Shown one piece after another: positions 1 to 6,372 of a stretch of 18,863 nt of DNA. How positions within the stretch are numbered: the first letter of the stretch is position 1; every line of letters starts with the position of its first letter. The stretch comes from CAYMJK01 sp043101635. Its GTDB lineage: Bacteria; Planctomycetota; Phycisphaerae; Phycisphaerales; UBA1924. The position numbers and the translations under genes were made by a program. Where the stretch lies: assembly GCA_043101635.1 (NCBI GenBank), contig JBICIE010000185.1, forward strand, positions 1-18,863, given 5' to 3'. The notes beneath the pieces were generated by a model. It was given only the letters and a program-made list of their open reading frames with translations, had not been told where the DNA came from and did not search any database.

Positions 1-25
1 CTTGCCGCCAGGATCGCCAGCGCGA

Positions 26-814
26 TCAGCGACTGATCCCGCCCGCGCGCGCTGTCGACACATCCGGGCGCAGGCGCACGATCTTGCCATCGCGCAGTCG
101 TAGATCCAGCAGCCCGTCCGGCCCGACACCCATCAGTTCGCCCTCGTGCCGCTCGCCGGCGCTCGTCAGCACGCGCAGGTCGCCCGCATGGGCATGGCGG
201 GCGTTCCACGCCGCGGCAAGCTCCGTCGGCGTCATCGCCAGCGCCGCATCGAACTGCACGATCAGCTCCCGCGCCACATCGAGGCGCGTCACCCCCGATC
301 CCAGCGCCCGCAGCGACACGCAGCGATCAGCCAGGTCCTCCGGCCAGTCCCCGGATTCATGCAGCACGTTGACCCCGATCCCCACCAGCGCCACCCCGCC
401 GCGCCGCTCCACCAGCGCCCCGGCCAGCTTGCGCCCGCCCGCCCGCTCGACAACATCGTTCGGCCACTTCAGCCCGACACCCTCGGGCTCATGCAGCGCG
501 CACTCCACCGCCGCGCACGCGCCCACACCCGCCGCCAGCGCCAGCCCGGCATCCGGCGTGGCGCCATCCACCACGAACGTCACCGCCAGCCCCAGCGACC
601 CCGTATCCGCCCACGCCCGCCCGAACCGGCCGCGCCCCGCCGTCTGCCGCCCGGCCACCAGCGCCAGCCCGGGTCGTCCGCCCGCGTTCGCCAGCGCGGC
701 GTCCTGCGTCGAGGCGGTCTCGGCCACCACACGCACGCGATCGAACCCGCGGCAAGCGGCGACCGCCGCCTCCAGCGGATCCGGCCAGGCGTGGACGGGC
801 GGATCCACCCTCAT
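26..814 (-). CDS. birA: Biotin--[acetyl-CoA-carboxylase] ligase (monofunctional, no DNA-binding domain)
   Basis: Attaches biotin, via biotinyl-AMP, to the carrier lysine of biotin enzymes such as acetyl-CoA carboxylase in the cytoplasm. The 262-residue protein shows STQDAA near residue 35, the biotin/ATP loop GRGRFGRAW at 60-68, KWPNDVV from 116, and GRKLAGALVE, whose K129 matches the conserved ligase lysine. GIGVNV follows at about 145. There is no N-terminal helix-turn-helix, so it is the short (group I) form and should not be the biotin repressor. The ATG overlaps the nadC stop as ATGA, so the two genes are almost certainly co-transcribed and translationally coupled. The stop at 26-28 is followed by only 25 bases before the window edge, too few to identify the next gene. 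Confidence 0.93.
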   Translation of the reverse strand: MRVDPPVHAWPDPLEAAVAACRGFDRVRVVAETASTQDAALANAGGRPGLALVAGRQTAGRGRFGRAWADTGSLGLAVTFVVDGATPDAGLALAAGVGACAAVECALHEPEGVGLKWPNDVVERAGGRKLAGALVERRGGVALVGIGVNVLHESGDWPEDLADRCVSLRALGSGVTRLDVARELIVQFDAALAMTPTELAAAWNARHAHAGDLRVLTSAGERHEGELMGVGPDGLLDLRLRDGKIVRLRPDVSTARAGGISR

Positions 815-1746
815 GCCGGCCCGCAGAAATCGAGCCCGATGTCCAGCGAAACAGCGCTGTGCGTCAGCGCCCCGATCGCGATCCGCTCCACCCCCGCCTC
901 CGCGATCGCCCGGATCGACTCCAGCGTCACGCCGCCCGACGCCTCGAGCTGCGCGCCCGATCCCGACCGATCCCGCATCGCCACCGCCTCGCGCAGCATC
1001 CCGACATCCATGTTGTCCAGCAGCACGATGTCGATCAGCCCCGGCTCGATCCCCAGGATCTGCTCGAGCTGCGCCAGCGAATCAACCTCGACCTCGACAA
1101 ACGCCACCGCCTTCTCGCCGGTCAGGGCGCGAGCCCGCCGCGCCACATCGGCAACCGCATCGCCCAGCCGCTCCGGCGCCACGTGCGCCAGGTGATTGTC
1201 CTTGATCAGCACCGCGTCATAGAGCCCGATCCGGTGCAGCCGCCCGCCGCCGCAGCGCACCGCGTACTTCTCCAGCCCCCGCAGCCCGGGGGTCGTCTTG
1301 CGCGTGTCGTAGATCCCGGCGCCAGTTCCCTCGACCGCCCGCACGTATTCGGCCGTCAGCGTCGCAATCCCGCTGAGCCTCCCGAGCAGGTTGAGCAGCG
1401 TCCGCTCCGCCGCCAGCAGTTCCCGGGATGGCCCGCTCAGCTCCGCGATGATCTCGCCTGGCTCGATGGCCTCGCCATCCCGCTTGCGCGCGCGCAGCAC
1501 GGACGCCGGCGCGAACACATCCAGCACATCCCCCGCCGCGGCAAGCCCGCTCAGGCGCCCCGGCCGCCGGGCCGACAGCGTCGCCCGCCCCCTGGCCTGC
1601 TCCGGCACGCACAGTTCGCTGGTGATGTCCCGCCCCAGCGGCCCCAGATCTTCGTGCAGCGCCGCCTCGGCCAGCCGCCGCACGCGAGCCCGCCCCGCCA
1701 GCGCACGGTACAGATCAGGCAGCGCCAGGGCGTTGAGGTCGGTCAC
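811..1746 (-). CDS. nadC: Nicotinate-nucleotide pyrophosphorylase (carboxylating), quinolinate phosphoribosyltransferase
   Basis: Converts quinolinate and PRPP to nicotinate mononucleotide, CO2 and pyrophosphate in de novo NAD synthesis. Family motifs are clear in the 311-residue product: EDLGPLGRDIT near 32, RTLLNLLGRLSGIAT near 115, DTRKTTPGLR at 147-156, CGGGRLHRIGLYDAVLIKDN from 165, VEVEVDSL, DIVLLDNMD and LEASGGVT. The start is uncertain. The frame stays open to a GTG at 1779, but that codon lies in the TTCACCAC end of an inverted repeat and would give an unusually long N-terminus. I prefer the GTG at 1746: the hexamer TACGAT sits six bases before it, as expected for a leaderless transcript. 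No Shine-Dalgarno is visible at either candidate. It overlaps birA downstream and is divergent from fabI. Confidence 0.93.
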   Translation of the reverse strand: MTDLNALALPDLYRALAGRARVRRLAEAALHEDLGPLGRDITSELCVPEQARGRATLSARRPGRLSGLAAAGDVLDVFAPASVLRARKRDGEAIEPGEIIAELSGPSRELLAAERTLLNLLGRLSGIATLTAEYVRAVEGTGAGIYDTRKTTPGLRGLEKYAVRCGGGRLHRIGLYDAVLIKDNHLAHVAPERLGDAVADVARRARALTGEKAVAFVEVEVDSLAQLEQILGIEPGLIDIVLLDNMDVGMLREAVAMRDRSGSGAQLEASGGVTLESIRAIAEAGVERIAIGALTHSAVSLDIGLDFCGPA

Positions 1747-1771
1747 GGCCCAATCGTACGCCGCCGCGGGA

Positions 1772-1842
1772 TTCACCACAGAGGACGGAGATCACAGAGA
1801 AAGACGATTCCCGCTCTGCGTCCTCTGTGCCTCTGTGGTGAA
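1772..1842. repeat. CACAGAG-type inverted repeat between nadC and fabI
   Basis: TTCACCACAGAG at 1772-1783 is the exact reverse complement of CTCTGTGGTGAA at 1831-1842. Between the arms are further CACAGAG / TCTGTG-like words (for example 1791-1797 and 1824-1829), so each arm extends imperfectly. Intergenic elements built from CTCTGTG words and ending in GTGGTGAA are, from memory, scattered in many copies through planctomycete and other GC-rich genomes; that is recall, not a search. It lies in the divergent nadC/fabI gap and supplies the upstream GTG-GTG codons that lengthen the nadC frame. Confidence 0.75.
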
Positions 1843-1865
1843 CACCCCTTCCGGCTCGGCAGGCT

Positions 1866-1871
1866 TACACT
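1866..1871 (+). promoter_or_regulatory. Candidate -10 element for fabI
   Basis: TACACT lies about 40 bases upstream of the fabI start and downstream of the inverted repeat. No convincing -35 hexamer is seen 16-18 bases before it, so the call is weak. Confidence 0.25.
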
Positions 1872-1911
1872 TGCCCCTCGTGCCGGATGCTCCGGCGCCC
1901 CGGAGGATTGC

Positions 1912-2703
1912 ATGGCACTTCTGGATGGAAAGACTGGCCTCGTCGTCGGCATCGCCAACGAGCGCTCCTACGCCTGGCACATCGCCGCCGCCCTCGCCGC
2001 ACACGGAGCGCAGCTCGCCTTCACCCATCTCCCCGGCGAGAAGAACGAGCGCCGCACCCGGCGCGCCATCGAGTCCCTTCCCGGCGACCACTCCAGCGCC
2101 ATGCTGGCCCCGCTGGACGCCTCCAGCGACGATGAACTGGATGAACTCTTCCGCCTCTACCAGAGCCGCCACGACCGCCTCGACTTCCTCATCCACTCCA
2201 TTGCCTTCGCCGACCGCGAGTGGCTCCAGCCCGGCCGCTTCGCCGACACCCCGCGCGAGGTCTACCTCAGCGCCATTGACATCTCCGCCTACACCCTCGC
2301 CGCCATGGCCAGCCGGGCCAAGGAGCAGATGACCGCCTCCGGCGGCGGCAGCATCCTCGCCATGAGCTACTACGGCGCCGAGAAGGTCGTCCCCGGCTAC
2401 AACATCATGGGCGTCGCCAAGGCCGCCCTCGAGTGCACCGCCCGCTACCTCGCCGCGGAGCTCGGCGAGCACAACATCCGCGTGAACACCATCTCCGGCG
2501 GCTACCTGCGCACGCTGGCGTCCTCGGCAGTGGGGGGCGCCGACGCCCTCGGCGGCCACGCCGAAACCCGGGCGCCCCTGCGCCGCAGCGTCGAAGGCGA
2601 CGATGTCGGCGGCACAGCCGTCTACCTCGTCAGCGACCTCTCCAAGGGCGTCACCGGCGAGACCATCTACGTCGACTGCGGCGTCAACACCATCGGCGTG
2701 TGA
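1912..2703 (+). CDS. fabI: Enoyl-[acyl-carrier-protein] reductase (NADH), FabI type
   Basis: Reduces trans-2-enoyl-ACP, the last step of each fatty acid elongation round. The 263-residue protein is a short-chain dehydrogenase-like reductase of normal FabI length. The nucleotide-binding segment GIANERSYAW starts at about 13. The FabI catalytic pattern is intact: Y153 in SYYGAEK, and Y163 with K170 (Tyr-x6-Lys) in YNIMGVAK. The substrate loop SGGYLRTLASS follows, then VSDLSKGVTGETIYVD near the C-terminus. HSIAFA has alanine at the position where E. coli FabI has Gly93, as in several natural FabI proteins. The ATG at 1912 is chosen because GGAGG at 1902-1906 is five bases upstream. The frame is open far upstream, but that stretch is antisense to nadC. 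Transcribed alone, divergent from nadC-birA. Confidence 0.95.
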   Translation: MALLDGKTGLVVGIANERSYAWHIAAALAAHGAQLAFTHLPGEKNERRTRRAIESLPGDHSSAMLAPLDASSDDELDELFRLYQSRHDRLDFLIHSIAFADREWLQPGRFADTPREVYLSAIDISAYTLAAMASRAKEQMTASGGGSILAMSYYGAEKVVPGYNIMGVAKAALECTARYLAAELGEHNIRVNTISGGYLRTLASSAVGGADALGGHAETRAPLRRSVEGDDVGGTAVYLVSDLSKGVTGETIYVDCGVNTIGV

Positions 2704-2743
2704 CGGGCGCGCCCGCCTGGCCGTCGGCTCATCCGGTCTTCTG

Positions 2744-2772
2744 TTGCGTTTTGGGACCAATCCGGTTAGACT
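2744..2772 (+). promoter_or_regulatory. Sigma-70-like promoter for the 2803 gene
   Basis: TTGCGT (2744-2749) and TAGACT (2767-2772) are separated by exactly 17 bases. The start codon follows 30 bases later, behind a GGAGGG ribosome binding site at 2792-2797. Spacing and position suit a housekeeping promoter. Confidence 0.5.
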
Positions 2773-2802
2773 GGGCGAACTCGATTCCCGTGGAGGGTTC
2801 CC

Positions 2803-5800
2803 ATGACCGCAGCGCGCAACGGAGTTGTTGGAGCTTCGGTACTGGCTCTTACCGCCTACGCTGCCGCACAGGACTTCCTGGCCATCGAACCGCCCGCCGG
2901 CGCCGCCGCAGCGAGCGTCTACGCTGTCAGTGATAGCGGCTTGACCGCGGCGGGGGCCTTCTGGGATGCGTCCGGGCAAATCGGGGCTTTCCGGTGGAGC
3001 GCCTGCTCTGATCCCATGATGCTCACAATTGACCCTGACCCATCGCCGTTTATCGACACGACGGCGAACGCTGTCAGCTCGGACGGCAGTGTCGTTGTCG
3101 GGCAGCCAGCATTCGTCTGGAACTCAACAGGCGTTCAGCGCCTTCCGTCGCTCATCTCGCCGCCTGGCGACTCTGATAGCGCGAACGGAGTGAGTCGAGA
3201 TGGATCGGTGATCGTCGGGGCGTCCGGAGGGCTTGCTGCTCGTTGGGCGCTAGTGGGAACGTCATATGAAATCACGCAGCTCCGCAGCTTGAAACAGCAT
3301 CCTTCCGGCACCGAATACCTCGCCGTCGCGCATGACGTTAGTGCGGACGGTTCCGTCATCGTCGGCGACAGCGACGTTGAGTCTGGGTTCGTCTCACCGC
3401 GCGCCGTTCGTTGGACTGATCCAACAGCGATCCCCGACGATCTCGGCGCACTGCCGGGATGGCCGTGGTCAATCGCACACGCAACGAATGAGGATGGATC
3501 AGTCGTCGTCGGCCGCTCTACGACTGTCGCTGCGCACCGGGGCATTCAGTGGAAGATGGGCAGCATAGTCGAGCTTCGCCCGTTGCCGGGTACGCTCAAC
3601 TCCGTAGCTATCGATGTCGACGGCAGCGGGACCAGAGCGGTCGGCCAGAGTTGGAACAGTGGTGAGATGTCAAGAGCCACTGTGTGGGACCTCGGCGATC
3701 CGGGCTTGGTCGCCCAAGACCTGAACTACCTTCTTCCGACCCTAGGAATCGATTTGACTGGCTGGGAGCTCACGTCGGCGAACGCTATAAGCACGGATGG
3801 AGATGTGATAGCAGGCACTGGCGTCCACGAAGGCGTAACGAAGGGGTGGATCGCGACAATCGCCTGCCCGGCTACACCGGTTGAACCGCTACGACAGGCG
3901 AACTACCCGGACCGGGTTGCAAAGACCGTGTACAACGAGTACGTTGCCAGGTTTCCGGCTGGTGACCCGGTCCGGGTCCGCCTTGAGAAGGCGGCAGAAT
4001 CGTACAACATCTGTCGCGTCGGCTGCTTTCTCACATCTGTTTCGATGGCGCTCCGGGCGCTCGATATTGACGCGAGCGCAAGTCCATCGACTCTCAATGA
4101 CTGGCTCGACACAAATGGCGGATATTCTCGGATTGGCAAGCTCGAACGCTGGCGAGAGCCCGGAGGATGCGAGACGACCGAGATCCCAATGTTCAACCCC
4201 GGTGCCGATCCCTGGCACGACAAGATCCGCGAGAGGTATGGGAGCGGGCTCTACCTTGGTGCAAAGGAGTCGGTCCCAACCGACGCTGCAACCACGAAAG
4301 TCATGGCGAACAAGCTGTGCGCGGGAAGCCTGTTTCTCCTTAATGTCCGGGGTGGAAGTCACTGGGTTGTGGCCCGTGGCGTGCGGTTCTCCGACGAGTG
4401 CGGCGTGGAGTTCAACCTCGTTGATCCAGGCCGGGCTGATGATGACGGCTGGCGTCGTGCCGACGATGAGCAGATCAATGAAGTCATTAAGATGATTGAA
4501 ATCGCCCGCACTCAAGGTCCACCTCCGCCAAGGCTGTCGATTCAATCACATGCTGCCATCGAAGTGACAGTTACTGACCCAATGGGGCGGCAGATTCGGT
4601 TCGACTCCCAGGGCGGCCTCACGCTCGCCGAGACACCCGGTGCTGGCCACATCACATTCCTCCCTACGGATGTGATGGATGCAGCTTACACGCCCGCCCA
4701 GCGCATGGCGCTCTCATTCGGCGCATCCAGTCTCGCAACCGTCGATGAGCAGATCGATGGGACCTACACGATCGACGTCAAGGGCCTGGCGGAGACCGGT
4801 TTTTCTGTACGGACAGCATGGGCGCGGGCGGATGGAACTATTGGGACCGATGAGCTGGAGAGTGCCGTTCAAGTTGGTCAGACGATCTCGCACGAGGTTT
4901 CGATCGAGTCTGGCAGCATCGGTCTCAAGCGAGCTTGGCTGGAGGAGATAACTAGTGCTTGGAACGAGGGCCTGAGCGATCTCGCACCCGATGGTCACGG
5001 CGGATGCTTCGCGGTCGGGGTGACATGGGGTGACTTGGGCGGTTCGAGCGCGGGCGCGAGCGACGCATGGATTGCCCGCTACAGCGGTGCCGGTGAGCGA
5101 CTGTGGATGCGGCAATTGGGCACACCCGAGATCGATGACGCCCGGAGTGCAGCTGAAGACGGGTCTGGAGGAGTCTACGTGATCGGTACGTCAGACGGGA
5201 CACTCGGGGGCTCTCCGCCAGGACGTCACGCCTGGTGGGCCCGATTCGACGCTGATGGCAATCAAATGTGGATCGACCACGTAGCTGGTAGCAGTCCTGA
5301 CAGTGCCTATGGACGCGCCGCCGCCCAAAGCGTCGGCGGCGTACTTCTTGGTGGAGATATCGACGGAGGATCTTGGGTCGCGCTCCGAGCCGCTGACGGA
5401 ACCCAGCGATGGTTTCATCAGTTTGGGCCCCCTCCGGCATCTGGCGGTCATTCTATGCTGTGGGCATTGGCGACAGATGGAGCGGCAGGCGCATTCGCGA
5501 CGGGGGATACGAATGGCGACCTGTTCGCCCCGCTTGTTGGATCTCGCGATGCCTGGATCGCACGGTTCGACGGCTCGGGCTCTCCACTTTGGAACCGCCA
5601 ATTCGGTTTCCCTAACTCGAACTCGGTCGGCCAAGCGCTGCTTGCTGACGGAAGGGGCGGAGTGTTTGCAGTTGGACGGATGGGAACCGCTACGTTCGGT
5701 ATCGACGACGCCTGGGTAGCCCATTTCGATGCGGACGGCAACCGAATTGCGTGGCGGCAGTTCGGGTACACGCCGCAGTACTTGAGGCTCTCATTTCGTG

Positions 5801-6243
5801 ACCTGGTCTCGGATGGCGCCGGCGGCTTCTATGCGACGGGGCATGGCCGGCGAAACCCACCCGGGAGCAGCCCTTATCTGCACCCGTTCATAATGCGGTT
5901 TGACGCTTTCGGAACGTTGTTGTGGGAGACCAGGTTCCATGGGGGTCCCGGTGAGCCATGGCCAGGCCTCTACGACTCCATGCTGACCGCGATCACCGAC
6001 GATGGGCGGGGTGGGGTATTCGTGGGTGGAGATGAGCCGGGAACTTGGCTTGCCCGTTACGTTGGAGATGACCGGTGCCTCGCGGACTGTGATCAGAGTG
6101 GCGCCCTCGACATCTTTGACTTTCTCTGCTTCCAGAATCTGTTCGCCACCGTTGATCCCGCAGCCGACTGCGACGGCTCAGGGACTCTCGATATCTTCGA
6201 CTTTCTCTGTTTCCAGAACGCCTTCGCGGCAGGCTGCCCGTAG
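2803..6243 (+). CDS. Large secreted mosaic protein: HAF repeats, C39-like peptidase domain, SBBP propeller, GC-type dockerin module
   Basis: 1146 residues; exact function unknown. A hydrophobic N-terminus ending near AAAQ (about 22) is a signal peptide. Residues ~40-355 hold about seven HAF-type units, seen as DGSVVVG, DGSVIVG and DGDVIAG followed by a tryptophan strand. Residues ~360-560 resemble a C39-like papain-fold domain: GCFLTSVSMAL with C408, LNDWLDTNGGYS, GGSHWVVARG with H520, and LVDPGR with D541, a plausible Cys-His-Asp set. A beta-rich linker follows. Residues ~707-1090 contain seven SBBP-like units (DAWIARY, HAWWARF, DAWVAHF, TWLARY), enough for a seven-bladed propeller. From C1092 two FDFLCFQN motifs with ADCD/DCDG calcium-type loops form the paired dockerin-like anchor, ending AGCP. 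The ATG is supported by GGAGGG five bases upstream. Many codons end in A or T, unlike all neighbours, which suggests a different evolutionary origin. Protease activity is inferred from the motifs only. Confidence 0.85.
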   Translation: MTAARNGVVGASVLALTAYAAAQDFLAIEPPAGAAAASVYAVSDSGLTAAGAFWDASGQIGAFRWSACSDPMMLTIDPDPSPFIDTTANAVSSDGSVVVGQPAFVWNSTGVQRLPSLISPPGDSDSANGVSRDGSVIVGASGGLAARWALVGTSYEITQLRSLKQHPSGTEYLAVAHDVSADGSVIVGDSDVESGFVSPRAVRWTDPTAIPDDLGALPGWPWSIAHATNEDGSVVVGRSTTVAAHRGIQWKMGSIVELRPLPGTLNSVAIDVDGSGTRAVGQSWNSGEMSRATVWDLGDPGLVAQDLNYLLPTLGIDLTGWELTSANAISTDGDVIAGTGVHEGVTKGWIATIACPATPVEPLRQANYPDRVAKTVYNEYVARFPAGDPVRVRLEKAAESYNICRVGCFLTSVSMALRALDIDASASPSTLNDWLDTNGGYSRIGKLERWREPGGCETTEIPMFNPGADPWHDKIRERYGSGLYLGAKESVPTDAATTKVMANKLCAGSLFLLNVRGGSHWVVARGVRFSDECGVEFNLVDPGRADDDGWRRADDEQINEVIKMIEIARTQGPPPPRLSIQSHAAIEVTVTDPMGRQIRFDSQGGLTLAETPGAGHITFLPTDVMDAAYTPAQRMALSFGASSLATVDEQIDGTYTIDVKGLAETGFSVRTAWARADGTIGTDELESAVQVGQTISHEVSIESGSIGLKRAWLEEITSAWNEGLSDLAPDGHGGCFAVGVTWGDLGGSSAGASDAWIARYSGAGERLWMRQLGTPEIDDARSAAEDGSGGVYVIGTSDGTLGGSPPGRHAWWARFDADGNQMWIDHVAGSSPDSAYGRAAAQSVGGVLLGGDIDGGSWVALRAADGTQRWFHQFGPPPASGGHSMLWALATDGAAGAFATGDTNGDLFAPLVGSRDAWIARFDGSGSPLWNRQFGFPNSNSVGQALLADGRGGVFAVGRMGTATFGIDDAWVAHFDADGNRIAWRQFGYTPQYLRLSFRDLVSDGAGGFYATGHGRRNPPGSSPYLHPFIMRFDAFGTLLWETRFHGGPGEPWPGLYDSMLTAITDDGRGGVFVGGDEPGTWLARYVGDDRCLADCDQSGALDIFDFLCFQNLFATVDPAADCDGSGTLDIFDFLCFQNAFAAGCP

Positions 6244-6322
6244 CCGAGCGGGGGCAGGCGACCACGCTCCCATCCGCGCGGCGCTCGCGCTCGAGGCGGC
6301 CCGATCAAGTCGAGTCGGTGTG

Positions 6323-6338
6323 AGGGGGACTTCCCCCT
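6323..6338. other. Short G/C hairpin overlapping the 6373 promoter
   Basis: AGGGGGA and TCCCCCT are exact reverse complements separated by two bases. The right arm ends on the first base of the TTGACG -35 element. It could be an operator or a weak terminator of the 2803 gene; there is no T-tract after it. Confidence 0.35.
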
Positions 6339-6366
6339 TGACGGGGCCAAACAAAGACCGTACCAT
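6338..6366 (+). promoter_or_regulatory. Strong sigma-70-like promoter, probably leaderless, for the 6373 gene
   Basis: TTGACG (6338-6343) and TACCAT (6361-6366) are separated by 17 bases. The ATG at 6373 begins seven bases after the last base of the -10, where transcription would be expected to start. No Shine-Dalgarno is present between them. This fits a leaderless mRNA. Confidence 0.55.
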
Positions 6367-6372
6367 GCTCTC

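Noticed and set aside
1..25. A further minus-strand gene after birA
   Set aside because: Only 25 bases remain; the hydrophobic reading in one frame is too short to support a call.
859..1911. Upstream extension of the fabI frame
   Set aside because: Antisense to nadC and basic low complexity; FabI homology begins at the ATG at 1912, which has a good ribosome binding site.
2701..2720. GGGCGCGCCC palindrome after fabI as a terminator
   Set aside because: Self-complementary with no loop and no T-tract; likely chance in GC-rich sequence.
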